NCBI RefSeq assembly: GCF_034932065.1
Contig: NZ_JAYGHP010000014.1
Coordinates: forward strand, 1 to 64,000
DNA length: 64,000 nt
DNA from: Crocosphaera sp. UHCC 0190
Lineage (GTDB): Bacteria > Cyanobacteriota > Cyanobacteriia > Cyanobacteriales > Microcystaceae
Reading direction: 5' to 3'
Shown here: one piece after another, positions 8,873-18,256 of the stretch
Layout of the letters: every line of letters starts with the position of its first letter
Position numbering within the stretch: the stretch's first letter is position 1
Made by a program: the position numbers and the translations under genes
The notes under the pieces: model-generated
What the model saw: only the letters and a program-made list of their open reading frames with translations
Databases searched by the model: none
Told to the model about the DNA's origin: nothing

Positions 8873-10159
8873 TTATTTAGCACCTGCCTTTTTTAATAAT
8901 TCCACAACTTCAGGATAATGATTATATTGAGCTAACATCAAAGCAGTATAGCCTCCCTGATTTCTTTCCTCTAAATTAACCTTTCCATTATCTAATAACA
9001 CTTTAACCACATCAACATAACCGCGATGACTACCCCACATCAAGGCGGTGGCCCCTGTTGTATCCTTTAGCTGCACATCTGCCCCAGCTTTGAGTAGAAG
9101 ACGTATTAAGGTAATATTGCCCTTGTCTGCTGCCTTCATTAACCCCGTTTGTCCATTGGGAAAGTGCGTATTAGGATCAGCCCCTGCGCTTAATAAAGCT
9201 TGAATCACTTCTAAATTGCCTTGGGCGATCGCCAAAGTCAAGGGAGTTTCACCATAATTCTGACGGTTGGGATTTGCCCCTCGTTGGAGTAATTCTTTGA
9301 CAATCATCGGGTATCCTTGTACCACCGCCAAAATTAAAGCTGTGTCGCCAAATTGATTGGCCTGATGTACATTTGCGCCCCCTTCTAATAAGGCCTTGAC
9401 TGCCTCTAAATGCCCCTCTACGGTAGCATAATGCAAGGGGGTTTCTCCGTCCTCATCTTTTCGATTTACCTCGGCTCCTGCGGCTAATAAAGCTTGGATA
9501 ATGGCAGTTTTTCCTTCCGATGCTGCTAAGGATAACAGGGTTTCGCCTTCAGCATTGGGTTGATTAATATCTATTTGGGGATTTAAGAGAGCTTGAAACG
9601 TCTTTAAGCTACCAGCGCGAATAGCAACAATTAGGGCCTCTCGCTCATCATCAAGGGTTGCTCCCGTTTGGCGTAATATCTCAATAACTTGGGGATAATC
9701 CCCTTTAATAGCCAGCTTGAGGGCATCATCTCCATCTTTGTCTTGATGATTTATATTCGCCCCCGCAGCGATTAGAATTTTGACGATCTCTAAATAGCCT
9801 TTATAAGCGGCAATCATCAAAGCAGGGCTACCATCTTCATTAGTTTGATTAACGTTGGCCCCTGCCGCCATCAAATCTTTGATAATTTCAACTCGGTTAG
9901 CGGCCGCGGCTAACATTAAAGCACTGACCCCGGAAGGGATGCGTTTTTGGTTAACGTTGGCCCCTGCCTCCAAAAGACAACGCACGATATCCTGATGTCC
10001 TCGCTGTGCCGCATACATTAATGCACTGGTATTTTGTAAATCCGTTGCATTCACCTGCGCCCCTTTCATAAGCAATGTTTGCACTGTTGGACAGTCCCCT
10101 TGACGCGCCGCATTAACCAATTGAAAATCAACCGGTGAAACCATAGATCCCTTTCCCAA
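8873..10159 (-). CDS. ankyrin repeat protein
   Basis: A 428-residue protein made almost wholly of ankyrin repeats, about 12-13 units of ~33 residues from residue ~12 to ~420. Typical units read GETPLHYATVEGHLEAVKAL and GANVNQTNEDGSPALMIAAY. There is no signal peptide, membrane segment or enzymatic domain, so it is probably a cytoplasmic protein-protein interaction scaffold. One unit (about 165-190, DEREALIVAIRAGSLKTFQA) is degenerate. It precedes ispE by about 48 bases on the same strand, with a repeat in the gap, so co-transcription is possible. The partner is unknown. Confidence 0.9.
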   Translation of the reverse strand: MGKGSMVSPVDFQLVNAARQGDCPTVQTLLMKGAQVNATDLQNTSALMYAAQRGHQDIVRCLLEAGANVNQKRIPSGVSALMLAAAANRVEIIKDLMAAGANVNQTNEDGSPALMIAAYKGYLEIVKILIAAGANINHQDKDGDDALKLAIKGDYPQVIEILRQTGATLDDEREALIVAIRAGSLKTFQALLNPQIDINQPNAEGETLLSLAASEGKTAIIQALLAAGAEVNRKDEDGETPLHYATVEGHLEAVKALLEGGANVHQANQFGDTALILAVVQGYPMIVKELLQRGANPNRQNYGETPLTLAIAQGNLEVIQALLSAGADPNTHFPNGQTGLMKAADKGNITLIRLLLKAGADVQLKDTTGATALMWGSHRGYVDVVKVLLDNGKVNLEERNQGGYTALMLAQYNHYPEVVELLKKAGAK

Positions 10160-10378
10160 AAACTCATTATTATTATGGTTCAGATTAGGGTAACATGGGT
10201 CAACATCAAGTCAAAGTCAGAGCAAAAATAATTGTTACAACCCTTCCCAAGTCTACTCTCCAGACGGCACAACTTTCAAGACTATCAAAACCATGTCAGA
10301 TTGACAGATTCCCTCTAGAATATTAAGAATTAATACAATAGCCCAAAAAAACCAAGAGGGATTAGATAAGAAACCACT

Positions 10379-11851
10379 ATGTATATTGTCCAAATAGCCT
10401 CAGAATGCGCCCCCGTGATTAAAGCGGGTGGTTTAGGTGACGTGGTTTACGGGTTAAGTCGTGAACTTGAAAGCCGCGGTCATTGTGTTGAACTGATTCT
10501 CCCCATGTATGATTGTATGCGCTATGACCATATCTGGGGACTTCATGAAGCTTATCGGGATTTATTCGTACCTTGGTACGGTGGAACAATTCACTGTTCT
10601 GTCTTCTATGGGAAAGTACACGGGGTACAATGTTTCTTTATTCAACCCCACTCTGGTGATAACTTCTTTAATCGCGGTCATTATTATGGGGCGTTAGATG
10701 ATCATTTTCGCTTTGCCTTTTTCAGTAAAGCAGCCTTAGAATTCTTACTTAAGAGTAATAAACGGCCTGATATTATCCACTGTCATGATTGGCAAACGGG
10801 ACTCGTTCCGGTGATGTTATACGAGATGTATAAATTTCATGGCATGGATAGACAGCGAGTTTGTTATACCATTCATAACTTTAAACATCAAGGAATTTGC
10901 GGAATTGATATTTTATGGGCCACGGGGTTAAATAATGACCTTTATTACCTCAATTATGATCGCCTACAAGACAACTTTAATGGTAGTGCCATCAACTTGA
11001 TGAAAGGGGGAATTGTTTACGCTAATTATGTTAATACTGTTTCTCCTCACCATGGTTGGGAAGCCCGTTTTGGTAACGAAGGCTATGGCTTAGGCCATAC
11101 TTTAGAAATCCATCAACAAAAATTTGGCGGGATTCTTAATGGACTTGATTATACTATCTGGAGTTCCGAAGTTGATACCTATATTCCCACTCAATATGGG
11201 GTTGAAGATTTTGAATTAAAAGCACAGAATAAAAAAGCTTTACGGGAACGCTTATTACTTCGGGATGAAGACAAACCTCTAATTGCTTATATTGGTCGTT
11301 TAGACGATCAAAAAGGGGTTCATTTAGTGCATCATGCCATGTATTATGCTATGGCCCGTAACGCCCAATTTGTCTTATTAGGTTCAGCCACTGCCCCAGA
11401 TATTAATAAGTGGTTCTGGCACGAAAAACACCACTTAAATAATAATCCTGATGTTCATTTAGAGCTTAGTTTTAATGAAGAATTATCCCACCTCATTTAT
11501 GCCGGGGCAGATATGATCGTTGTTCCTAGTAATTATGAACCTTGTGGGTTAACCCAAATGATCGCCTTAAAATATGGCACTGTTCCCATTGTTCGTGGGG
11601 TTGGAGGATTAATTAATACTGTGTTTGATCGGGATTATGATGAGTTTCATCTCCCAGAAGAACGCAACGGTTATGTCTTCTTCCAAACTGATTCTAGTGC
11701 CTTAGAATCAGCCATGCACCGCGCCTTAGAATTGTGGTATACCGACCGTGAGGGCTTTTATCGATTAGCTCAACAAGGGATGAGATATGATTATTCTTGG
11801 AATAATCCAGGGGAAAAATATCTCAATATTTACGATTTTATTAAGGCTTAA
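10379..11851 (+). CDS. glgA: glycogen synthase (ADP-glucose)
   Basis: GlgA elongates alpha-1,4-glucan chains from ADP-glucose. The 490-residue GT5 enzyme has the ADP-glucose-binding motif KAGGLGDVV (from Lys15), a second domain beginning PLIAYIGRLDDQKG and the C-terminal motif PSNYEPCGLTQMIALKYGTVP containing the catalytic Glu. Cyanobacteria commonly carry two GlgA isoforms; length and sequence suggest the second type (GlgA2), but this is not proven here. It is monocistronic: the ankyrin gene diverges upstream and an intrinsic terminator follows. Confidence 0.95.
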   Translation: MYIVQIASECAPVIKAGGLGDVVYGLSRELESRGHCVELILPMYDCMRYDHIWGLHEAYRDLFVPWYGGTIHCSVFYGKVHGVQCFFIQPHSGDNFFNRGHYYGALDDHFRFAFFSKAALEFLLKSNKRPDIIHCHDWQTGLVPVMLYEMYKFHGMDRQRVCYTIHNFKHQGICGIDILWATGLNNDLYYLNYDRLQDNFNGSAINLMKGGIVYANYVNTVSPHHGWEARFGNEGYGLGHTLEIHQQKFGGILNGLDYTIWSSEVDTYIPTQYGVEDFELKAQNKKALRERLLLRDEDKPLIAYIGRLDDQKGVHLVHHAMYYAMARNAQFVLLGSATAPDINKWFWHEKHHLNNNPDVHLELSFNEELSHLIYAGADMIVVPSNYEPCGLTQMIALKYGTVPIVRGVGGLINTVFDRDYDEFHLPEERNGYVFFQTDSSALESAMHRALELWYTDREGFYRLAQQGMRYDYSWNNPGEKYLNIYDFIKA

Positions 11852-11886
11852 TCGTGTTTACCCTTGAGCTTTTTTAACAGTTGTAT

Positions 11887-11922
11887 ATAGAGACGTTATA
11901 TAGATAGAACGTCTCTATTTTT
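11887..11922 (+). terminator. intrinsic terminator of glgA
   Basis: Perfect 11-base arms ATAGAGACGTT and AACGTCTCTAT flank a ten-base A/T-rich loop and are followed by a T-rich tail, 36 bases after the glgA stop. Confidence 0.88.
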
Positions 11923-11988
11923 ATTGAATAATATTTAAAAAAAATAACTTAATTTTACTGATAAATAACTACTTGATGAGGGTATTTT

Positions 11989-12660
11989 ATGCTAGACAGA
12001 TTGACTGACTCTTATTTGATTTTGATGTTGACTGTGGTTAGTATTATTATTGCTATTATTAGTGAAAACACGGTACAGTTTTTATGTGTAAATATTCTCT
12101 TTCTCTTCACGATGTCTTTAATTAGCTTTAGGGGCGTTTATAAACATAATCATGTTTATTCTCACCGAAGTCTTAAGGTTTTATTATTGTTGATTTTAAC
12201 AGCTTTTTTAGCTGATTTATTTTTGTATTTTAATTGGATTCCTACTTTTAAAACTTTCTTTTTAGTTTATGCTGGATTAATTAGAGTTGGAATTTTTGCA
12301 TACGGTTGGCTAACTACTGTGAAGATACTCGCCCACCGGTCAAAAGTAACGAATCAAACCATTATTTTAGCCATCACTGCTTATCTTTTTATCGGAATTA
12401 TCTGGTCATTTATCTATTTTATGATTTGGCAAATTGATCCCCAGGCTTTTCATATTAATGAGCAAAGGGAATATGAACTAAAACCTTGGAATTTGGCAAT
12501 GTATTTCAGCTTAATCACCTTAACAACTGTTGGTTACGGAGATATTTTTCCCGTTGGAAAATGGGTCATGGTTTTGGCTAATTTTGAAGCCATGGCAGGG
12601 GCAATTTATTTGACGGTAATTGTTGCCAGATTAGTGTCTTTATATAGTACCCCCGACTAA
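11989..12660 (+). CDS. potassium channel family membrane protein
   Basis: A 223-residue integral membrane protein. The final third has the two-helix pore module: a transmembrane helix (about 126-147), a pore loop with the selectivity filter TTVGYGD (179-185) and a last helix (about 190-213). Upstream are four further hydrophobic segments (about 8-24, 29-46, 62-82 and 90-110), giving an overall six-segment plan but without an arginine-rich S4 voltage sensor. The exact TVGYGD filter predicts K+ selectivity. There is no cytoplasmic RCK or cyclic-nucleotide domain, so gating is unknown. The gene converges on the CLC transporter gene. Confidence 0.85.
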   Translation: MLDRLTDSYLILMLTVVSIIIAIISENTVQFLCVNILFLFTMSLISFRGVYKHNHVYSHRSLKVLLLLILTAFLADLFLYFNWIPTFKTFFLVYAGLIRVGIFAYGWLTTVKILAHRSKVTNQTIILAITAYLFIGIIWSFIYFMIWQIDPQAFHINEQREYELKPWNLAMYFSLITLTTVGYGDIFPVGKWVMVLANFEAMAGAIYLTVIVARLVSLYSTPD

Positions 12661-12708
12661 ATATTGATTTAATCGGGGAAAAAGCAGCCATCAGATATTA
12701 GGAAATAT

Positions 12709-14121
12709 TCAAGAATCAATTTGGGTGCTTATCTTATTGCGGCTCAAGTTTCGCTTCAAAAGCACACTGTAAATCGGTTCTCCACCCAGGGCATGGGCTG
12801 TAATGGTAGAAGTTAAACAGGTTACTAAAAGGGGAAGAATTAGCAAATAGTTGTCTGTCATCTCAATGGTGAGTACAATGGCCGTCAAAGGGGCGCGTAC
12901 AGTGGCAGCCACCAAAGCACCCATTCCGGCTACAGCAAAGGCATCTGGTTCGGGAAGCAGAAAAGGGAACTGAAACCAATCATGGACTTGCTGAGTACCA
13001 CCCATACTAAAAGTCGTCGCTAAGGCAAGCATGGGGGCAAAAATGCCGCCAGGGGCCCCGCAACCGTAGCTGAACATCGTTAATGCGAAACGCAGCAAAA
13101 ACAGCGACAGGAGGACATAGCTTGGTGCTTCATTCCTAAAAGCCCAAAAAATTGTCTCGTCACCCCCTCCAGTAATGGGAGGATAGAGCCAACTTAGAAA
13201 ACCGATAGCAGCACCAACATATAAGCCAGTTAGAACATAGGCCATACCCTGTAGGTTAGAGAACCAGTCAAGAGTGCGAAAAAGACAGAGATTGAAAAAA
13301 TAACCAATTACTCCCAAACAGATGCCTAAAATTGCAAAGCCTAAAAGTGACTCTAATGGTGGAGCCTCAAACTTAGTAATTTTGATGTCGGCACCTTGAC
13401 CAAGAAAAATTCCAACGACAATGGTTGCCATAACTGAAGCAAGGGTCACAGCCCGATAGGAACTAATTCGGTCTTCAAAGTTAGGACGCATCTCCTCGCT
13501 CACAAATAAGATGCCGGCCAGAGGTGCATTAAAAGCACTGGCTAGTCCTGCTCCTGCCCCTGCGGCTACTAAAGTTTTGACTTGTTCTCCCGAAGACCGA
13601 AAGTAACTCCCCACCATCTTACCGATACTCCCGCCCATTTGTATCGTCGGGCCCTCTCGCCCTAATACCATACCGCTACCCAGGGCCAATAGTCCGCCCA
13701 AAAACTTAACTGGGAGAACTATCTGCCATCGTATCGGAAGGAGTCCATTGAGAAACCCCTCGATTTGGGGAATACCACTGCCCCCAGTTTCAGGGGCAAC
13801 CTGACGCATTAACAGAAACGCGAAATAGACCATTACCGCCGAAAGAACTGTTGGCACTAACCAATTCAGGACAGTATAATTTTTGACCAACTCAATTAAC
13901 TGTTCTCTTCCGAGTATGACTTGATGGACTGCTACTTGGAATAAAGTGCCGACTCCTCCGGTTAAAATACCCACTAATGATGCCCACAAAAGGAGTCTAG
14001 TCTTAAGCTTTTGTTTGGCTTCCAATAAAGCTTTGGGCATGAGCTTCGATAGTGATTTTCCCTCTGGCTGAGGAGCCGAAGAATCATTAGATTCTCCCGT
14101 GGGATGGTTATTCATGGGCAA
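12709..14121 (-). CDS. clcA: CLC-family chloride channel/antiporter
   Basis: A 470-residue CLC protein of the inner membrane. The three anion-pathway motifs are present: GSGIPQIEG, GREGPTIQMG and GAPGGIFAPML. The Glu of GREGP is the gating or external proton glutamate, consistent with H+/Cl- exchange, although channel and antiporter cannot be separated from motifs alone. About ten hydrophobic segments cover residues 45-450. It has no C-terminal CBS domain. A Ser/Pro-rich cytoplasmic N-terminus of ~40 residues precedes the first helix. The site-2 protease gene ends upstream on the same strand with a 46-base gap. Confidence 0.92.
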   Translation of the reverse strand: MPMNNHPTGESNDSSAPQPEGKSLSKLMPKALLEAKQKLKTRLLLWASLVGILTGGVGTLFQVAVHQVILGREQLIELVKNYTVLNWLVPTVLSAVMVYFAFLLMRQVAPETGGSGIPQIEGFLNGLLPIRWQIVLPVKFLGGLLALGSGMVLGREGPTIQMGGSIGKMVGSYFRSSGEQVKTLVAAGAGAGLASAFNAPLAGILFVSEEMRPNFEDRISSYRAVTLASVMATIVVGIFLGQGADIKITKFEAPPLESLLGFAILGICLGVIGYFFNLCLFRTLDWFSNLQGMAYVLTGLYVGAAIGFLSWLYPPITGGGDETIFWAFRNEAPSYVLLSLFLLRFALTMFSYGCGAPGGIFAPMLALATTFSMGGTQQVHDWFQFPFLLPEPDAFAVAGMGALVAATVRAPLTAIVLTIEMTDNYLLILPLLVTCLTSTITAHALGGEPIYSVLLKRNLSRNKISTQIDS

Positions 14122-14167
14122 TTTTTAATTAAAGAAAGAAATGGAGCCAAACAGCCAAACATATTAC

Positions 14168-15430
14168 CTAATCGCTTTCTTGTTCAAGAGTTTTAGCGAT
14201 CGCAACTAATGGTAAATAATTGGGATAAGTTCCCTCAGTTTTTACTCGTTTGATTTCACTCTCAGGAATAGGTAACTTATTATAATCCGCGATCGCCCTC
14301 ACCACATCTCCCCGGTCAATAATCCCGGCCACGGCCCCGGCGGGAGACAAGACGGTAAGATAACGTTCAGAAACCGCTTCTAATTGCTCAATCACCTTAA
14401 AAAGAGGGGTTTTTTCTTCAACGGAAGGAATGTCCTGCAAAGAATAGGCAATATCCCACAAAGTTATTTTGTCCCAAGCACTCCGTTCAATAGTTTGTAA
14501 ATCTCGAATCTGAATCAGCCCCCGATAGCGTCCTTCTGAAGCGGCAAAATAGACCATCGGGTCATAACTTTCCCTGAGAATATATTCCTGGGCAAATTGC
14601 GCTAAACTTAGACGAGCATTGACCACGCGAAACTCACGGGTCATCACCTGACTGGCCTGAATATTTAAAAGACTTTGTTGTAATTCCGTAATCCGATCAT
14701 AATTGTCTGCATTCCGTCGGATAAACCATCCCACTAAAACCAACCATAACCCGCTTAAACTCCCTGTCAAGAGGATAAAAAAGAGTCCTAAACAGATCCC
14801 AAACCATCCCACCAATTTACCACTAGCCGCCGCCCAACGAACTCCCGTCAAGCGATCGCCTTTCAATTTCCACACTATCGCTTTTAACACCTGTCCCCCA
14901 TCTAAGGGTAGGCCCGGAATTAAATTAAAAATACCCAGAACTAAATTAATTCGTGCCAAATCCACCATCATATAGATTAATAATTGGGGAATTTTGCTGA
15001 AATTACCGGACATTCCTGAGAATAAATGAAGGGAAGACAAGCCATAAATCAGACTAAAAAAGAGAGCAGATAGACTAAAACTCACCAAAGGGCCAGCGAT
15101 CGCCACCCAAAAGGCACCGGCCGGGGTTTTTGATTCTCGTTCGATCGCCGCGACTCCTCCAAATAAAAAGAGGGTGATAGAATTTACCGTAATTCCTTGA
15201 GAGCGGGCCATCAAACTATGGCCCAACTCATGGAGTAAGACCGAGACAAACAGTAATAAAGCCATGATCAGGCCCGCTATCCACCCTAACCATAGCCAAT
15301 CTCCCGCCAATCCCTGACCATTAATATCCTCAGCATTAACTAACGTCACCAACCCTAGGATTAAAAACCAAGAAGGATCAAGATAGAGAGGAATGCCTAA
15401 TAAAGAGCCGATTTGCCATTTTCCGTCCAT
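14168..15430 (-). CDS. site-2 protease family metalloprotease with CBS pair
   Basis: A 420-residue intramembrane zinc metalloprotease (M50). The zinc site is HELGH (67-71) in one helix plus the third ligand in GLPLDGGQVLKA (Asp177). Four to six hydrophobic segments fall within residues 10-230. The C-terminal half (about 255-400) forms a tandem CBS-domain module (QVMTREFRVVNARLSLAQFA and SERYLTVLSPAGAVAGIIDR), which usually senses adenine nucleotides. Such proteins cleave membrane-bound anti-sigma factors or other transmembrane substrates; the substrate here is unknown. It lacks the PDZ domain of RseP. The FHA gene lies 49 bases upstream on the same strand. Confidence 0.9.
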   Translation of the reverse strand: MDGKWQIGSLLGIPLYLDPSWFLILGLVTLVNAEDINGQGLAGDWLWLGWIAGLIMALLLFVSVLLHELGHSLMARSQGITVNSITLFLFGGVAAIERESKTPAGAFWVAIAGPLVSFSLSALFFSLIYGLSSLHLFSGMSGNFSKIPQLLIYMMVDLARINLVLGIFNLIPGLPLDGGQVLKAIVWKLKGDRLTGVRWAAASGKLVGWFGICLGLFFILLTGSLSGLWLVLVGWFIRRNADNYDRITELQQSLLNIQASQVMTREFRVVNARLSLAQFAQEYILRESYDPMVYFAASEGRYRGLIQIRDLQTIERSAWDKITLWDIAYSLQDIPSVEEKTPLFKVIEQLEAVSERYLTVLSPAGAVAGIIDRGDVVRAIADYNKLPIPESEIKRVKTEGTYPNYLPLVAIAKTLEQESD

Positions 15431-15479
15431 GATTTCTGGGTTGTTTCTGGGTGATTGAAGGTGAGCAGCTAAGTTTGAC

Positions 15480-16193
15480 TTATGACAATTGAAAAATAAA
15501 CGTTACCAAGTCACCTTTCCCTAGGGAAATGCGATCGCCTGGCCGTAGTCGATGACGATTACCTGGGGGTAACGCCCTGTGATTAATATAGGTTCCATTA
15601 GAACTGCCCACATCTTCAATATAAAAGATATCGCCTTCAACCCGAATATCCGCATGAATCCGAGACACCACATCAGAATCAGGAAATCCTGAAACATCAA
15701 GATCAGGAGGGATGTGTTCATTGGGTTTGCCAAGATGAATGACCTCTAATCCTTGGGGTAATTCATATTTGGTTTGGGTTTGGAGATGGAGCAGACTAGC
15801 AGCGAATACTTGAAGTTGGGTTGACCCACTGAGACTTTTTACCGGAGGGGGTGATTCCTCGATGACGGGAGCAGCGATGGGTGGGGGAGGGGGCATAATC
15901 TGCGCTGCGGCAGGTGGAGGAGGTGGGAATGAGGATGAAATATCCGGGGGAAAGGGTGGGGGAGTAATCGGAGGTGTTTCTAAACTTGGTGGCGGTGGGG
16001 GAAGAGTCTCTTGGGTTTCTTCTAGCATTTCAAAGGGGGATTGAATGCCACATTGACCACAAAATGTCGCATTGCTTAATAAAGGTGTGCCACAGTTTCG
16101 ACAATTGGCCATTTGGGGCAAAGGCGTATAACAAGCCTCACATTGCATGGCCCCATCTGGGTTATGATGCTCGCAATTGGGACAAATAATCAT
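15480..16193 (-). CDS. zinc-ribbon, proline-rich, FHA-domain protein
   Basis: A 237-residue soluble adaptor. Two zinc ribbons lie at the N-terminus (Cys4, Cys7, Cys18, Cys21 and Cys31, Cys34, Cys45, Cys48). Residues ~62-118 are a proline-rich linker with several runs of four or five prolines. An FHA domain fills residues ~150-236, with the phosphothreonine-binding motifs SRIH (177-180) and SSNGTYIN (197-204) intact. It should therefore bind a phosphothreonine partner, implying Ser/Thr kinase signalling; no kinase of that kind is adjacent. A possible partner elsewhere in the window is the PilB-like protein at 44943-46775, which has repeated threonine motifs. Confidence 0.88.
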   Translation of the reverse strand: MIICPNCEHHNPDGAMQCEACYTPLPQMANCRNCGTPLLSNATFCGQCGIQSPFEMLEETQETLPPPPPSLETPPITPPPFPPDISSSFPPPPPAAAQIMPPPPPIAAPVIEESPPPVKSLSGSTQLQVFAASLLHLQTQTKYELPQGLEVIHLGKPNEHIPPDLDVSGFPDSDVVSRIHADIRVEGDIFYIEDVGSSNGTYINHRALPPGNRHRLRPGDRISLGKGDLVTFIFQLS

Positions 16194-16220
16194 CAGTTCA
16201 CTTCAACTTAGTCGTCTTAT

Positions 16221-16275
16221 CAGGAGTGAGGGAGTGAGGAGAAAAATTACCCCATCACCCCATTACCCCATTACT
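16221..16275. repeat. two-armed heptamer repeat element
   Basis: A purine-rich arm of GGAGTGA-type heptamers, the spacer AAAAATT, and a pyrimidine-rich arm of CCCCATTA-type units. It abuts the pgl stop codon. The reverse complement of the same arrangement appears at 51137-51221 after another minus-strand gene. Confidence 0.75.
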
Positions 16276-16987
16276 TCAGTTCCGCCCCCGCCGCTTCATC
16301 GAGCAACCACCAAAGTTCTCCTTGGGGTTGAACCGATCTAGCAGGATACATGGTTTCATCGGCTTCAGGGGCAAAAATTTGGGCTAAGGCGGGACGTTTA
16401 TTTTCTCCTGCTACTAAAAAGATGACACAACGGGCCTGATTGAGCAAAGGAAGGGTAAAAGTTAAGCGAGGTTGACCGTCTTTATTGCCTACTGTAATTA
16501 AGCGATCGCTCACCTTGAGGGCCTCTGTCTGAGGAAATAAAGAGGCAGTATGGCCATCATCTCCCATTCCTAGCAAAATAACATCAAAAACGGGAACCTC
16601 TCCAGGAGCGACATGAAAAAACTGTTGCAATTGAGTTTCATGAGTTTGAGCATCAAGGGCGGGATCACCGCTTCCTGTGGGCATGGGGTGAATATTTTCC
16701 GAGGGAAATGGCACCCGATCTAACCAAGCTTGACGGGCCATCCCTTCATTACTATCAGGATGGTTGGCTGGGACATAACGTTCGTCTCCCCAAAAAATAT
16801 GAATCTTTTCCCAAGGCAAAGATTGCTGAGAAAGAGCTTCATATAAAGGTTTTGGGGTACTTCCTCCCGCTAAAACCAGGGTACATAATCCCCGTTCTTC
16901 TAGGGCTATTTTGATTTTTTCCATCACACAAGACAGAGCTTGAGTGAGCAGCGCAGTTTTATCCGGTAATACTTGAATTTGTTTCAT
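16271..16987 (-). CDS. pgl: 6-phosphogluconolactonase
   Basis: Pgl hydrolyses 6-phosphogluconolactone in the oxidative pentose phosphate pathway, which supplies NADPH in the dark in cyanobacteria. The 238-residue protein is of the DevB/SOL type of the NagB-like fold: LVLAGGSTPKPLYEAL binds phosphate, IFWGDERYVPANHPDSN is the family signature, and LLGMGDDGHTASLFPQT carries the catalytic His region. The name DevB for this family is unrelated to the DevB exporter protein at 27.6 kb. It is read away from the HpsJ-like gene across a 287-base gap, and a repeat element overlaps its 3' end. Confidence 0.95.
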   Translation of the reverse strand: MKQIQVLPDKTALLTQALSCVMEKIKIALEERGLCTLVLAGGSTPKPLYEALSQQSLPWEKIHIFWGDERYVPANHPDSNEGMARQAWLDRVPFPSENIHPMPTGSGDPALDAQTHETQLQQFFHVAPGEVPVFDVILLGMGDDGHTASLFPQTEALKVSDRLITVGNKDGQPRLTFTLPLLNQARCVIFLVAGENKRPALAQIFAPEADETMYPARSVQPQGELWWLLDEAAGAELK

Positions 16988-17274
16988 TTGCCTTGAATCT
17001 TATAGAGGGCAGTTTTCCCACAGCCTGATTGACATTCATTTATTATTATATTGACCGGACTTTTACCCCTTGCGGATTCGTCCTAAATCTTTTAAGCTCA
17101 TATCTCAGGTTAGGATTTTGCTTTGGCTAACTCCCCTTGATTTAAGTAAAATCCTCGGAAAAAACTGATAAGGTAGTTAATTAAACCCTACTGTTGAATT
17201 CTAAAGTAAGTAATGTCCCTAAACTTTCTTAGTTCTCTCCTAAGTAACTGATACCCAAAACCTGATAAAAAACC

Positions 17275-18093
17275 ATGAATTATCAAGCATTTACCTCTCT
17301 CGCGCTCAAACTCATTGGAGTGATTTTTATCCTTTCTTCTCTATTGGATTACATCACCCTGGCAGTTCCCTTAAACTGGGAAAATCCTCAGTGGCAAATT
17401 GGCCTCGTCACCAGTATTGTTGATCGGGGGGTTGTTCCTTTAGTGGGTATGGGATTTATTTTAGTCGGCTATTGGATTGATAGTTTAGTTGATACTTCTC
17501 CCCTCAAAAAATCTGGGTTTGATCTGCGATTACCTGTTTTTATCCTTTCGGCTGTTTTGGGACTTGTCTTTTTGTTGATGGTTCCTCTACACCTCAATAA
17601 CCTTAATTTAGCCAAAACTAACGCCTTAGAGCAAATTCAACAAGGGGCTGGTCAAGGGGCCCAACAAATCCAGGCCTTCTTAACTCAGGTCGATTCCCTG
17701 TCGAAAAATCCTCAACGACTCACTGGACAACTCCAAACACTCAATCAAGCGATTGAAACAGGTCAAGTTCAAGGACAACAACTCAATGCTCAACAATTAG
17801 AGGCCGCTCGTCAACAGAGGGATCAATTACAAGGTTTACGGGAACTAGCGAAAAATCCCGCCGAATACAAGAAAAGAACCGATGAGTTGAAAAAACAATT
17901 AGAAACCCAATTAGTCACTCGTCGCAAACAAGCTGAAGATCAAGCGAAAACTCAAGCTCTTAAGCAAAGTTTACGGATTGGTCTAAGTAGTTTAATGCTG
18001 GCAATTGTTTATTTTGTGATTGGTGTGTTTGGCTTACGCATCTCCATGAGCGGCCCCAAAATGGCCCCTCGTCAGAAAGCTCCCAAACGCTAA
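17275..18093 (+). CDS. HpsJ-like membrane protein
   Basis: A 272-residue protein with membrane helices at about 10-30, 45-65, 80-100 and 230-250. The middle (about 115-225) is a Gln-rich, predicted coiled-coil region (QQGAGQGAQQIQAFLTQVDS and similar). The pattern fits cyanobacterial HpsJ-family proteins, named after a gene in the hormogonium polysaccharide locus of filamentous strains; the molecular role is unknown and widespread homologues exist in unicellular strains. No other hps gene is nearby. A basic tail (PKMAPRQKAPKR) suggests a cytoplasmic C-terminus. Confidence 0.7.
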   Translation: MNYQAFTSLALKLIGVIFILSSLLDYITLAVPLNWENPQWQIGLVTSIVDRGVVPLVGMGFILVGYWIDSLVDTSPLKKSGFDLRLPVFILSAVLGLVFLLMVPLHLNNLNLAKTNALEQIQQGAGQGAQQIQAFLTQVDSLSKNPQRLTGQLQTLNQAIETGQVQGQQLNAQQLEAARQQRDQLQGLRELAKNPAEYKKRTDELKKQLETQLVTRRKQAEDQAKTQALKQSLRIGLSSLMLAIVYFVIGVFGLRISMSGPKMAPRQKAPKR

Positions 18094-18256
18094 GCAATTT
18101 CTTGCTCAAGTGGGTCGGAGGGGGAGGGAGAAAGCCTTAACTTTTCCCTCCTCTCTAAGAAGGGGACTTCTGCCAAAATTTCTGTTAAAATAATAATCTA
18201 TGATGCTATGCCAAAACACCCTAAACCTTAGTGTTTTGGATTGTCAGTTTTATTGT

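Noticed and set aside
15862-16044. Glycine-rich ORF on the plus strand
   Set aside because: It is the complement of the proline-rich linker of the FHA protein.
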